Origin: Shimia sagamensis
GTDB taxonomy: Bacteria; Pseudomonadota; Alphaproteobacteria; Rhodobacterales; Rhodobacteraceae
Length of the DNA: 64,000 nucleotides
Direction of reading: 5' to 3'
Assembly (NCBI RefSeq): GCF_900182745.1
Contig: NZ_FXTY01000001.1
Location: 434,001 to 498,000, forward strand
The position numbers were made by a program, and so were the translations under genes. Shown piece after piece: positions 45,464 through 54,545 of this stretch. The notes below the pieces were generated by a model. That model did no database searches. It saw only the letters and a list, made by a program, of their open reading frames with translations, and had not been told where the DNA came from. Positions within the stretch are counted from its first letter, which is position 1, and each line of letters begins with the position of its first letter.

Positions 45464-47347
45464 ATGCACTTCCACCTCGATAGCCTCTGGCACGCAGAAG
45501 ACGGCGCCATGGAGTTTGCCCTGATCAACTGCGGTGACACCCCTGTCACCAACCCGCGTCTGGTTTACACCACCCTTGTGCGCACCCTGCGCCCATCGCG
45601 CTGCACTGGTGCTACACTTGTTCGGCGTCAGGCCAACTTCCACGAATACACCTCGGAAGACGGTTATGTGCTGAACCCTGGTGAAACCTGGCGCTTCACC
45701 GAGCAGAGCCTCACCCGTCCGGCGCAACACTCCAACGAGGGCCCGAAATCAGCGGGCGTGGTGCTTGAGGACGGCACGCTCGTGCCTGTCTTTGCGAGCG
45801 AGTTGCAAGCGCCCGCTGCACTTGGCAAAGCCACGCCAACGGAAAACGCAGCCTTGTCCTGCGGAGTGCTTCCACAACCCAACCGGGTTGAGGTGAGCCA
45901 CTGGTGCGCCAACGCTCCCATGCACTATGCCGTGGCGCAGCGCGATCTTGCCACCATTCAAGCGGTCTCCCATGTCGCCGACCTCACCCGTCGGCTGTAC
46001 CCTCTCGCGCCAGTGCCTTTTGTTCTGACGGCAAAAGACGACGTGCCGCAGCTACAGATCACAACCGACTCGTCACTTGGAAATGAGGCCTACCGCATCA
46101 CTTGGCAAAATGGTCAGCCCACGCTGTCCCACGCCACCAATCAAGGGCTTCTCTACGGCCTGATCACACTGGCCCAAACCCTGACCAACGCCTATCAGAA
46201 CGCAGTCAATTACGGCGTGCCGTTCACCGGCGAAATCTCCGACGCCCCCCGCCACGAATGGCGCGGAGCGCATCTCGATGTCTCACGTCAAGTCTATCCG
46301 ATGGAGCAAGTGCTGCGCTACGTGGACATCATGGCCTGGCACAAGATGAACCGCTTTCATTGGCACCTGACCGATGACGAAGGCTGGCGGTTGGAAATCA
46401 AAGCCTATCCGCAACTCACCGAGGTCGCAGCATTCACCGGCATGGACCTGCCTGTTCTGCCACAGCTTGGTGCCGATGTTGCTGGGCAAGGTGGTTTCTA
46501 CACCCAAGACGATGCGCGCCATGTGGTGGCTCATGCCGCCATGCTGGGGGTCGAAGTGATGCCGGAAATTGACGTGCCGGGCCACTGCGCCTGCGTCCTT
46601 GGCGCATTGCCAGAGCTGGTCGATTCCGAAGAGCCGGAAAGCTACTGGTCGGTGCAAGGCTACGCCAACAATGCGCTCAACCCGGCAATCGAAGGCTCCT
46701 ACACCTTTGCCACCAAAGTGCTCGAAGAGGTGCTCGACATCTTCCCGTTTGAGGTCGTTCACATTGGCGGTGACGAAGTGGCCGAAGACGCTTGGATGCA
46801 ATCCCCCAAAGCGCAAGCCATGATGCGCGAGACCGGCCTCAAAGGCACCCACGAGCTCCAAGCCTATTTCCTGCGTCAAATTCAGGATTTCCTCGCCGAC
46901 CGCGGTCGCAAACTGGGGGGCTGGGAAGAGGTCGCCCATGGCGGCGGTCTGGACCCGGAGAAGAGCCTTTTGTTCGCTTGGACCACCGTGGAAAAAACCG
47001 CAGAACTGGCCAACGATGGATACGATGTGGTCAGCACGCCGGGTCAGGCCTACTACCTCGACATGGCGCTGTCCGATGCGTGGTACGCGCCGGGCGCCAG
47101 CTGGGCGGGGTTCACCCCGTTGGACAAAACTTATGCCTTTGAAGCGGACAACGGTGACACCGCACTTCAGGGTCGTCTCAAAGGGGTTCAAGGCTGCATG
47201 TGGAGCGAACATCTCACGACGTTGGAGCGTCGTAATCACATGATTTACCCGCGCCTGAACGCCATTGCCGAAGCGGGGTGGAGCGAGGCTGAGAACAAAT
47301 CCTTTGAGCGCTTCGCCGCGCTGGCGGAACTGATGCCACGCCTTTAA
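45464..47347 (+). CDS. Beta-N-acetylhexosaminidase (GH20)
   Basis: A 627-residue glycosidase. An N-terminal beta-sandwich carbohydrate-associated region (1-150) and an alpha/beta domain (150-265) precede the GH20 barrel (about 265-600). The catalytic pair is D437-E438 in HIGGDEVAED; WHLTDDEGWRLEIK and GHCACVLGALPEL are family landmarks. No signal peptide, so it should split imported chitooligosaccharides or N-acetylglucosaminides in the cytosol. It has its own terminator. Confidence 0.93.
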   Translation: MHFHLDSLWHAEDGAMEFALINCGDTPVTNPRLVYTTLVRTLRPSRCTGATLVRRQANFHEYTSEDGYVLNPGETWRFTEQSLTRPAQHSNEGPKSAGVVLEDGTLVPVFASELQAPAALGKATPTENAALSCGVLPQPNRVEVSHWCANAPMHYAVAQRDLATIQAVSHVADLTRRLYPLAPVPFVLTAKDDVPQLQITTDSSLGNEAYRITWQNGQPTLSHATNQGLLYGLITLAQTLTNAYQNAVNYGVPFTGEISDAPRHEWRGAHLDVSRQVYPMEQVLRYVDIMAWHKMNRFHWHLTDDEGWRLEIKAYPQLTEVAAFTGMDLPVLPQLGADVAGQGGFYTQDDARHVVAHAAMLGVEVMPEIDVPGHCACVLGALPELVDSEEPESYWSVQGYANNALNPAIEGSYTFATKVLEEVLDIFPFEVVHIGGDEVAEDAWMQSPKAQAMMRETGLKGTHELQAYFLRQIQDFLADRGRKLGGWEEVAHGGGLDPEKSLLFAWTTVEKTAELANDGYDVVSTPGQAYYLDMALSDAWYAPGASWAGFTPLDKTYAFEADNGDTALQGRLKGVQGCMWSEHLTTLERRNHMIYPRLNAIAEAGWSEAENKSFERFAALAELMPRL

Positions 47348-47353
47348 CTAGAG

Positions 47354-47382
47354 AGCCCCCAGCCATTGGTTGGGGGCTTTTT
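47354..47382 (+). terminator. Intrinsic terminator of the GH20 gene
   Basis: AGCCCCCAGCC / GGTTGGGGGCT stem (one wobble pair) with ATT loop and TTTTT tail, 6 bases after the stop. Convergent RpiR gene starts its 3' end just beyond. Confidence 0.85.
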
Positions 47383-47393
47383 CAATTTACAAC

Positions 47394-48329
47394 TTAGTCG
47401 CCCAGCGGCTGTGGTCCGGTCCGACCATGATAGGCCGTCAAAGACGCCCGAATGCGGCGCAAGTTTTCCGTGGTCTCCGACGCCATGCCTTGCGCCACTG
47501 CCATCGCCAGCGCATCGACCAGAATCATATGCACATACCGCGAGGCTGTCGGTTTGTGGATGTCACGATCTTCCGGCAAATCCACCACAATTGGAATGCT
47601 GCACGCATCGGCCAAACGCGTGCCCGGCTTGGTGATGCAAATCGTGGTCGCACCATATCCACCAGCAATTTCCGCCGCGCCGACAATGGCATCAGCCTCG
47701 CCGCTGGCCGAAATTAGAAACAAGACGTCACCCGCCTTCAACGTCGCCGCCCGCATCTGCAGAATATAGCTGTCGCTGGTGGACACCGACGGGATGCCAA
47801 GACGGAAAAACCGGTTGGCGGCCTCTTGGGACACATTGGACGATCCCCCACCAATCCCGGCAAACAACACATGTTGGGTGTCCAGCAGCGCGGCTTTTGC
47901 CTGCTCCATCACATCGGAGTCAATCTGGTGGCGCATCGTATTTGTGGCGGCAAACAGCGCCGCGAGAATTTGATCAACCGCCGTGTCACCTGCAGCCGGG
48001 GCTGGCAGCGGATCGGCGGAGAGATATTGTCGGCTGACCGCCAGGTTTTGTGCCAACCTCAGCTTAAATTCCCGGAAGCCATCACAGCCCAACGTCCGAC
48101 AAAACCGGATCACTGTGGGCGTGCTGACCTCACAGTGTTTGGCCAATTCCGCTATGTTCATGGAACTGACATCTTCGAGGTGTGCTTTGACGTAATTGGC
48201 CACCTTTTGCTCCTGCGTCGCCAGCTTGCCGTCGTGGTGATGCAGCGCGGAGATCACATCACCCGCTCCGGCGCGTCCCTTTTTGGGAGGCAGGTTGTCC
48301 AGATTCGATTCGGTGGCGTTATCGGTCAC
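47394..48329 (-). CDS. MurR/RpiR-family transcriptional regulator
   Basis: A 311-residue repressor/activator. N-terminal HTH_6 domain (MNIAELAKHCEVSTPTVIRF) and C-terminal SIS domain (VLFAGIGGGSSNVSQEAANR to LADACSIPIVV), which senses sugar phosphates or related ligands. It is convergent with GH20 and divergent from the TRAP operon, so either or both may be targets. The intergenic region with the TRAP operon contains three similar palindromic sites. Confidence 0.9.
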   Translation of the reverse strand: MTDNATESNLDNLPPKKGRAGAGDVISALHHHDGKLATQEQKVANYVKAHLEDVSSMNIAELAKHCEVSTPTVIRFCRTLGCDGFREFKLRLAQNLAVSRQYLSADPLPAPAAGDTAVDQILAALFAATNTMRHQIDSDVMEQAKAALLDTQHVLFAGIGGGSSNVSQEAANRFFRLGIPSVSTSDSYILQMRAATLKAGDVLFLISASGEADAIVGAAEIAGGYGATTICITKPGTRLADACSIPIVVDLPEDRDIHKPTASRYVHMILVDALAMAVAQGMASETTENLRRIRASLTAYHGRTGPQPLGD

Positions 48330-48356
48330 ATCAGCCTCACATCTCGCTCAACGATA

Positions 48357-48371
48357 TGTAATTCAGATACA
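48357..48371. promoter_or_regulatory. Candidate RpiR operator 1
   Basis: TGTAATTCAGATACA, inverted ends TGTA/TACA separated by 7 bases; it begins 28 bases upstream of the regulator start on the minus strand. The pattern resembles the TGTA-N7-TACA sites of HexR, another RpiR-family member. Confidence 0.5.
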
Positions 48372-48429
48372 TTTTCGCGTCAAACAGGACAAAAACCTCC
48401 CTTTAGTTACGGCGACTTGCTGCCAATTA

Positions 48430-48444
48430 TGTACCTTAGTAACG
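48430..48444. promoter_or_regulatory. Candidate RpiR operator 2
   Basis: TGTACCTTAGTAACG shares TGTA/CGTA-CCT-N-AGTA with site 3; its right arm is imperfect. It lies between the two divergent genes, 73 bases from site 1. Confidence 0.4.
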
Positions 48445-48480
48445 AATAATGCTTGATTGCCCGCCGAATTTGAAAATATA

Positions 48481-48495
48481 CGTACCTAAAGTACA
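48481..48495. promoter_or_regulatory. Candidate RpiR operator 3
   Basis: CGTACCTAAAGTACA, near-palindromic (GTAC-N5-GTAC), 51 bases from site 2 and 26 bases upstream of the TRAP small-permease start. Confidence 0.45.
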
Positions 48496-48520
48496 CATAT
48501 CGTTCAAGGGGAGGGGGCCG

Positions 48521-49042
48521 ATGCGTCACTGGGCAGAAACTGCCAGCGCGAAGATCAACAAAGTGGTTGAGGCCATTGTTGCAGCCCTGATGCTGGCTTT
48601 GGTGCTTGATGTCTGGCTCGGAGTGGTCGACCGCTACTTCTTTCACTGGCAACTGCCGTGGCCAGAAGTGCTGGCCCGCTATCTGATGATCTGGGCCGCG
48701 ATGTTGGCGGTGTCATCCGGCATTGCCCGGCGCGACCACATTGGCCTGACGGCCTTTATCATGGTTCTGCCATATCAAGTCCGCCGCGCCGTTTTGATCC
48801 TAATGGACATCATTGCTCTGGCGCTGTTCCTCTACGTGGCATGGTATGGCATCGCCTTTGCCCAATCCGGCGCCCCACGTCAGGCGATGATCTTTGGTGT
48901 CAGCCTCGCGCCTTTCTATGCCGCGATCCCAGTGGCCGCGATCTTATCCTCTCTTCAGCTTGCGCTCGTTTTGTTGCGCGACCTGGGCACGCATATCGAC
49001 AATCCGCCCTTCTCTGATCACCTCGAAGAGGAAACCTCATGA
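48521..49042 (+). CDS. TRAP transporter small permease (DctQ-like)
   Basis: A 173-residue four-helix protein. Helix 1 is at about 17-35, and the WAAMLAVSSGIARRDHIGL segment with the charged loop is typical of DctQ. The ATG at 48521 follows AAGGGGAGGGGG; the longer frame from 48449 adds a non-conserved leader across candidate operators. It overlaps the large permease by 4 bases. Confidence 0.85.
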   Translation: MRHWAETASAKINKVVEAIVAALMLALVLDVWLGVVDRYFFHWQLPWPEVLARYLMIWAAMLAVSSGIARRDHIGLTAFIMVLPYQVRRAVLILMDIIALALFLYVAWYGIAFAQSGAPRQAMIFGVSLAPFYAAIPVAAILSSLQLALVLLRDLGTHIDNPPFSDHLEEETS

Positions 49043-50322
49043 TTGTCGCCATCACATTTGTGCTGCTCATCTTGTTTGGCATGCCCATTGGCTTTGCCAT
49101 TGGCTTGGCAGGTGTTGTGGGTCTGATCGACATGGCTGGCACACAGTTTCTCGCCATCGGCCCAAGCAAGGTTTTTAACGGCCTGAACATTTTCCCATTC
49201 CTTGCGATGCCGTTTTTCATCCTAGCTGGGGAGATTATGAATGACATCGGCATCACCAACCGCTTGGTGAAGCTGGCGCAAGTGCTGGTTGGTCGCTTCC
49301 GTGGCGGCTTGGCCCACACCAACATGCTCGCCTCGGTCTTTTTCGCCGGCCTCACCGGCTCTGCCACCGCTGACGCCGCCGCCTTTGGCCGCACGTTGGT
49401 CCCCGCGATGGTGAAAGAAGGCTACAAACGGGATTACGCCTGCGCCGTGACCGCCGCCGGCTCCATCATCGGCCCCACCATTCCGCCTTCCGGCCTGATG
49501 GTGGTCTATGGTTCCCTAATGGGCGTTTCGATTGCAGGCCTGTTTGCAGCCGGTGTCCTCCCCGGCCTCGTGATCTGCCTTGTTTGCATGTGCGTCATCG
49601 CCATTGGCGGCAAGCGTGAAAACCTGCCCAAAGCTGTGCGTGGAGCCACGCCACGCGAAATGAGGGACACCTTTGTCTCTTCCCTCACCGCGCTCGCCAT
49701 GCCCGTCATCATCCTCGGCGGTATCTTGGGTGGCATCGTCACCCCCACCGAAGCGGCATCAATCGCCGTGGCCTATGCGGTGTTCATCGGCGTGTTTGTT
49801 TACCGCACCCTGACCATCAAAGGCTTCTACGGCATGTTGGTGCGTACCGCGCGCATCACCGGCGTGATCTTTGTCATCATCGCCTTTGCTGGCATCCTTG
49901 GCTGGTGGATGAGCTTTGAGCGCATCCCACAACTGATCGCGGAAACCGTGCTGGGTCTTTCTGACAACCGCTATGCTGTGATCGCCATCATCATTGGTCT
50001 CTTGCTGCTGGTTGGCATGGTGATGGACATCACCGCCATCCTGATCATCTTGGCCCCGGTCCTAGTGCCGCTGACCGAACAGGTTGGCCTCGAGCCGATC
50101 CACGCAGGCATCATTTTTGTGCTGGCACTGAACATCTCGTTGATGACGCCACCGGTCGGTGCCTGCCTCTTTGTCTTATCCTCGGTCACCGGCGAAAAAC
50201 TGGAACGCATCTCCATCAAGCTGATTCCGTTTTTGCTCGCGGAAGTCGCTATTCTTTTTGCCTTTGCCTTCTGGGAGGACGCCGCGCTCTGGCTGCCCCG
50301 AATGCTCGGCTTTGCACAATAA
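49039..50322 (+). CDS. TRAP transporter large permease (DctM-like)
   Basis: A 427-residue protein with about 12-14 membrane segments. AGLTGSATADAAAFGR and SIIGPTIPPSGLMVVYG are the hallmark motifs of the first repeat; NISLMTPPVGACLFV represents the second. Uses a Na+ gradient to import the ligand brought by the binding protein. ATGA coupling to the small permease. Confidence 0.93.
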   Translation: MIVAITFVLLILFGMPIGFAIGLAGVVGLIDMAGTQFLAIGPSKVFNGLNIFPFLAMPFFILAGEIMNDIGITNRLVKLAQVLVGRFRGGLAHTNMLASVFFAGLTGSATADAAAFGRTLVPAMVKEGYKRDYACAVTAAGSIIGPTIPPSGLMVVYGSLMGVSIAGLFAAGVLPGLVICLVCMCVIAIGGKRENLPKAVRGATPREMRDTFVSSLTALAMPVIILGGILGGIVTPTEAASIAVAYAVFIGVFVYRTLTIKGFYGMLVRTARITGVIFVIIAFAGILGWWMSFERIPQLIAETVLGLSDNRYAVIAIIIGLLLLVGMVMDITAILIILAPVLVPLTEQVGLEPIHAGIIFVLALNISLMTPPVGACLFVLSSVTGEKLERISIKLIPFLLAEVAILFAFAFWEDAALWLPRMLGFAQ

Positions 50323-50354
50323 CCACCAAAAACTAAACCCAACGGGAGGAACCC

Positions 50355-51392
50355 ATGAAAACACTTATCAAAGGTCTGGCAATCGCCGCGACAATGACCG
50401 CGACCAGCGCATCCGCTGGCGGCGTGATCAAATTTGGCCACGACAACAAAACAGACCCGTTTGAAAACCCGGCCCACGCCTGTACCGCCGTGTTCTCCAA
50501 CATCGTGACAGCCGACACCAACGGCTCGGTCTCCGTTGAAGTCTTCGGCTCCAACCAACTGGGTTCCGCCGCAGAGCATGTGCAGCAGGTCCGCGATGGC
50601 ATCATTCAAGCCACCTTGACCTCCACTGGCGCGCTGGCCAGCTACTACCCACGTATCGACGTGCTGAACCTGCCATTTGCCTTCAACGGCAACGCTTCCA
50701 CCTACGAAGTGTTTGACGGTGACTTTGGCAAAGAACTGGCCGCTGACATCGAAGTAGAACTGGGCGACGTTGTGGTTCTGGGCTTCCCGGACACCGGCGG
50801 TTTCTTCGCCGTGACCAACTCCAAACACGCGATTGCCGACCTGAAAGACTTCGAAGGCATCCGCATCCGCACCATGACCCTGCCATCGCATCAGAAGATC
50901 ATGCAGTCTTTGGGCGCAGAGGCCTATCCATTGTCTTGGGGCGAAGTCTACTCCGGCCTGCAAACCGGCGTGATCGACGGTCAGATGAACCCGGTGCCAA
51001 TCATCTCTTTTGCCAACTTCGCCGAAGTGCAAAAGCACATGACCCTGACCAACCACCTGTTCTCGCCATACACTTTCATGATCAACCGCGCATTTTATGA
51101 AGGCCTGAGCGACAGCGAGCGTGCCACCATTCACACCGCAGCAGAAAACTGTGTGGCTGCAAGCCGTGGCCTGTCCCGTATCATCGAAGCCTCTGATCGT
51201 GGTCTGGCGGGCCTGATGGACAAAATCGAAGTGACCGCTCTGTCCGCAGAACAGCGTGCCGCCATGGCAGGTGCCGCGCAGCCTGCGTTTGAATCCCATG
51301 TTGCGGAAAACATGGACGCCCGCGCCGGTGAGCTTCTCGCCAAGTTCAAGGCTGAGGTTTCTGCGGCCAACGCTGCCAGCTACCTCGATTAA
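50355..51392 (+). CDS. TRAP transporter substrate-binding protein (DctP-like)
   Basis: A 345-residue periplasmic binding protein with signal peptide MKTLIKGLAIAATMTATSASAG. DctP fold; the conserved ligand carboxylate Arg is likely in EGIRIRTMTLPSHQ. The ligand is therefore probably an organic acid, amino acid or similar carboxylate, not a neutral sugar. GGGAGG precedes the ATG. It is followed by a strong hairpin before the enzyme genes. Confidence 0.9.
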   Translation: MKTLIKGLAIAATMTATSASAGGVIKFGHDNKTDPFENPAHACTAVFSNIVTADTNGSVSVEVFGSNQLGSAAEHVQQVRDGIIQATLTSTGALASYYPRIDVLNLPFAFNGNASTYEVFDGDFGKELAADIEVELGDVVVLGFPDTGGFFAVTNSKHAIADLKDFEGIRIRTMTLPSHQKIMQSLGAEAYPLSWGEVYSGLQTGVIDGQMNPVPIISFANFAEVQKHMTLTNHLFSPYTFMINRAFYEGLSDSERATIHTAAENCVAASRGLSRIIEASDRGLAGLMDKIEVTALSAEQRAAMAGAAQPAFESHVAENMDARAGELLAKFKAEVSAANAASYLD

Positions 51393-51432
51393 ACCGATCC
51401 CACCCCGCACCTCCAATTATGGGTGGGGACTT

Positions 51433-51460
51433 GGGCAAGCATCCTGTGTGATGCTTGCCC
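51433..51460 (+). terminator. Attenuator hairpin between binding protein and M81 hydrolase
   Basis: Perfect arms GGGCAAGCAT / ATGCTTGCCC with 8-base loop, without a long T tract. It probably reduces but does not abolish readthrough into the enzyme genes 26 bases downstream. Confidence 0.6.
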
Positions 51461-51485
51461 GACTTGATTAACAAAGGACCAAACC

Positions 51486-52952
51486 ATGCGGGTTTTCTGT
51501 GCTTCGGTTGCCACCGAAACCAACACTTTTTCGCCGTTGCGCACCGATTTTGCTGATTTTGCACAGAGCTTTTATGCCCCACCCGGAGAACACCCAGAGA
51601 CTCCAACGCTATGTAGCGCGGTTTTTCCCGCTCTTCGCAAGCGCGCCAACGCAGGCGAGGTTGAGCTGATCGAAGGCACCGCCACCTGGGCCGAGCCCGG
51701 CGGATTGGTGAACGCGCGCACTTGGGATCGCCTGCGCGAAGAGGTGCTGGATCAGCTGAGAGCCGCCCTGCCAGTTGAAGCCGTTGTCCTGGGTCTGCAT
51801 GGCGCGATGATTGCTGATGGGTGTGTCGATTGCGAAGGCACCTTACTCGAAGCTGTGCGCGATATTGTCGGCCCTGCCGTCACCATTGGCGTGACCTTTG
51901 ACCCGCACAGCCACCTCAGCGACAAACGCGTGAAAAACGCCGACATCATCACGGTGTTCAAAGAATTTCCCCACACGGATTTTGTCGAAACCGGCGAAGC
52001 CTGTGTTGACCTGACCCTGCGCGCCGCCCGTGGCGAGATCATTCCGCAGATCTCTGTGTTTGATGTACGCATGATGGACGTGCTGCCCACCAGCCGCCAC
52101 CCGATGCGTGGCTTTGTGGACAAGATGATGGCGCTCGAGGCAGATGGCTCGGCCCTGTCAATCTCCACCATCCACGGCTTTATGGCGGGCGACTCCCCGG
52201 ACCTCGGCGCCAAGATCATTGTGATCAGCAATGGGGACAAACCAGCAGGCACCCAGTTGGCGCGCGAGCTTGGCTTGGAGCTATTCTCTTTTCGCGGCAC
52301 GACAAAGCCGGAGTTTCTGACGGTCGAAGACGCCCTCACCAGCGCAACCTCTGCAAGCACCGGCCCAGTGATCATCGCGGATGTCTGGGACAATCCCGGT
52401 GGCGGTGTTGCTGGTGACTCTACCATCCTGCTGCAAGCGGCGCTGGACACGAACGTCGCCAATATGGCGCTTGGCACCATCTGGGACCCAATGGCCGTCC
52501 GTCTGTGCCACGCGGCTGGCGAAGGCGCAGAATTCGACCTGCGGTTTGGGGGCAAGACCTCCGCCCACGCAGGCGCGCCAATCGACGCAACCGTAACCGT
52601 TCTGAAGGTGGCCACTGACGCTGTGCAAAGCTTTGGCGACTCGATTGTGCCGCTGGGTGACTGCGCGGTGATCGACGTGAATGGCATCAATGTGGTGCTC
52701 AACTCCAACCGCTCTCAAACCTTTTCACCGGACCTGTTCACCAACCTTGGCATCGACATTGCTGCCAAGCAGGTTGTGGCGGTGAAATCGACCAACCACT
52801 TCCACGGCGCCTTTGCTCCGGTTGCCGCAGACATCCTGTATGCGGCCGTCAACGGCCCGTATCCAAACGACCCAACCACGACTCCTTACACCCGCCTGAC
52901 GCGCCCGCTGTGGCCCATTGTTGAGGCGCCGCATGAAGAGGCACTGGCATGA
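51486..52952 (+). CDS. M81-family (MlrC-like) metallopeptidase/hydrolase
   Basis: A 488-residue protein of the microcystinase-C family. The N-terminal DUF1485 domain contains VLGLHGAMIADGCVDCEG and the Asp139-His141 pair of TFDPHSHLSD, likely metal ligands; the C-terminal MlrC domain spans about 300-480. In sphingomonads MlrC cleaves linear microcystin products, but homologs are common in bacteria with no such substrate; its role here is unknown. It overlaps the PLP enzyme by 4 bases, so they act in one pathway. Confidence 0.87.
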   Translation: MRVFCASVATETNTFSPLRTDFADFAQSFYAPPGEHPETPTLCSAVFPALRKRANAGEVELIEGTATWAEPGGLVNARTWDRLREEVLDQLRAALPVEAVVLGLHGAMIADGCVDCEGTLLEAVRDIVGPAVTIGVTFDPHSHLSDKRVKNADIITVFKEFPHTDFVETGEACVDLTLRAARGEIIPQISVFDVRMMDVLPTSRHPMRGFVDKMMALEADGSALSISTIHGFMAGDSPDLGAKIIVISNGDKPAGTQLARELGLELFSFRGTTKPEFLTVEDALTSATSASTGPVIIADVWDNPGGGVAGDSTILLQAALDTNVANMALGTIWDPMAVRLCHAAGEGAEFDLRFGGKTSAHAGAPIDATVTVLKVATDAVQSFGDSIVPLGDCAVIDVNGINVVLNSNRSQTFSPDLFTNLGIDIAAKQVVAVKSTNHFHGAFAPVAADILYAAVNGPYPNDPTTTPYTRLTRPLWPIVEAPHEEALA

Positions 52953-54004
52953 CATTCCCATCCATCGACACCCCAGCAGTCCTGATTGACCTCAACATCG
53001 CCGAGGCCAACATCGATCGCTACCAGGCCTACTGCACCGATCAAAAATTACATCTGCGGCCGCACATCAAAACTCACAAACTGCCTATGCTGGCAAAACG
53101 CCAGCTCGAGGCGGGTGCGGTTGGTATTTGTTGCCAAAAAGTCAGTGAGGCTGAGGCCATGATAGCCGACGGCGGCATCGAAGACGTGCTGATAACGTAC
53201 AACATTCTCGGGGCTGACAAATTGGCCCGCCTGCGCGAACTTTCAGAAAAGGTCCGCCTCAGCGTCATTGCTGACAGCAAGGCAACCGTGGATGGCCTTT
53301 CCGACACATTTGCCGGGGCCTCAACACCCTTAACGGTGCTTGTAGAATGTGACACCGGCGGCGCGCGCTGTGGCGTGATGACCTCGGAACAGGCCGCCGA
53401 TCTTGCAGCCTATACCGACGCACAACCCGGTCTGACCTTTGGTGGCCTGATGACTCATCCCCCAACGGGACAGGAAGCCGCTGTGCAAAATTGGCTGTCC
53501 TCAGCCACTGATCTCATCTCCGCGTCCGGCCTTATGGTCCCAGTGGTCTCCATCGGCAGCTCCCCTGGCATGTGGTTGGCCCACGACGTGCCGATCGCCA
53601 CCGAGTACCGGATTGGCACCTACATCTATAATGACCGCTCCCTTGTGGCCCATGGTGTCTGCACCGAGGACGATTGCGCCCTCACCGTTCTGGCCACCGT
53701 GGTTTCCGTGCCAGACGGCTCACGCGCCATCATCGACGCAGGCTCCAAAGTGCTGACGTCCGATCTGCTTGGCCTGCAGGGACACGGCAAAGTCATTGGC
53801 CGCCCTGACATCACAATTTCCGGCCTCGCCGAAGAGCACGGCATCCTGACCGCTGAAACCATAAACCTCACCGTCGGCGACCGCCTGCGCATCATCCCTA
53901 ACCATGCCTGCGTGGTGACCAATATGATGGATGAGGTGCAACTGATACGTGAAGAAACCCAGCTCGGTCCCCATCCCGTTGCCGCGCGCGGCAAGGTCTG
54001 GTGA
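52949..54004 (+). CDS. DSD1-family PLP enzyme (D-threonine aldolase/D-serine dehydratase-like)
   Basis: A 351-residue alanine-racemase-fold enzyme. Lys41 in RPHIKTHK is the PLP-binding lysine. The C-terminal metal site PNHAC (His and Cys) is present, as in D-serine dehydratase and metal-dependent D-threonine/3-hydroxyaspartate aldolases. It should cleave or dehydrate a D-configured, beta-hydroxy amino acid, but which one cannot be told from sequence. Coupled to the M81 hydrolase; RidA follows. Confidence 0.88.
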   Translation: MTFPSIDTPAVLIDLNIAEANIDRYQAYCTDQKLHLRPHIKTHKLPMLAKRQLEAGAVGICCQKVSEAEAMIADGGIEDVLITYNILGADKLARLRELSEKVRLSVIADSKATVDGLSDTFAGASTPLTVLVECDTGGARCGVMTSEQAADLAAYTDAQPGLTFGGLMTHPPTGQEAAVQNWLSSATDLISASGLMVPVVSIGSSPGMWLAHDVPIATEYRIGTYIYNDRSLVAHGVCTEDDCALTVLATVVSVPDGSRAIIDAGSKVLTSDLLGLQGHGKVIGRPDITISGLAEEHGILTAETINLTVGDRLRIIPNHACVVTNMMDEVQLIREETQLGPHPVAARGKVW

Positions 54005-54055
54005 CCCCCGCGCCCAAACCATTTCTCTTTTAACCAAACACAAGGACTCCAAGAC

Positions 54056-54454
54056 ATGAGCAGCAAAAAAATCGTACGCCTCGGAGATGATCGCACCGGT
54101 GCCGGTGGACAGCCTCTGCCATTTGCCCCGGCCGTACGTGCCGGCGACTTCGTCTTCATCTCCGGCCAAGTGGCGATGAAAGAAAACGGCGAGATCGAAG
54201 ACGGTGGTATCGAAAGCCAGACCCGCCGCACCATGGAAAACCTGATCAAAGCGCTAGAACTGGCCGACTGCACCCTGGAAGACATCGCCAAAGTTGGCGT
54301 CTGGCTCGACGATCCCCGCGATTTTTGGACCTTCAACCGTGTCTACGCCAGCTACTTCCCCAACGGCGGCCCAGCCCGCTCCACTGTGCGTTCTCAGATC
54401 ATGGTCGATGCCAAGGTGGAGATCGACGCAATGGTCTACAAACCACTGGACTAA
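54056..54454 (+). CDS. RidA-family imine/enamine deaminase
   Basis: A 132-residue RidA protein. The catalytic Arg is in GGPARSTVRSQI, and RAGDFVFISGQVAM forms the conserved N-terminal region. It hydrolyses reactive enamines such as 2-aminoacrylate, which PLP dehydratases release; its position after a PLP enzyme suggests this protective role. It is the last gene of the operon and is followed by a hairpin. Confidence 0.9.
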   Translation: MSSKKIVRLGDDRTGAGGQPLPFAPAVRAGDFVFISGQVAMKENGEIEDGGIESQTRRTMENLIKALELADCTLEDIAKVGVWLDDPRDFWTFNRVYASYFPNGGPARSTVRSQIMVDAKVEIDAMVYKPLD

Positions 54455-54485
54455 AAAGGCGTCACAAGACTGGAAGTTGTGTTTT

Positions 54486-54506
54486 GGCCCGCCGCTCTGG
54501 CGGGTC
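54486..54506 (+). terminator. Terminator after the RidA gene
   Basis: GGCCCGCC / GGCGGGTC stem (one wobble) with 5-base loop, followed by TATTTC; 31 bases after the RidA stop. Confidence 0.65.
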
Positions 54507-54520
54507 TATTTCACGCCAAA

Positions 54521-54545
54521 TTGATAGTACCTACATTTCTATCAA
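54521..54545. other. Inverted repeat downstream of the RidA terminator
   Basis: TTGATAG-N11-CTATCAA. It lies in the AT-richer gap between RidA and the exonuclease gene and could be a further terminator or a protein site. No promoter or gene was seen in the rest of the gap to 54684. Confidence 0.3.

Noticed and set aside
49971-51416. 481-codon frame opposite the TRAP large permease and binding protein
   Set aside because: It crosses two clearly coding genes and the gap between them; no motif, composition typical of antisense shadow.
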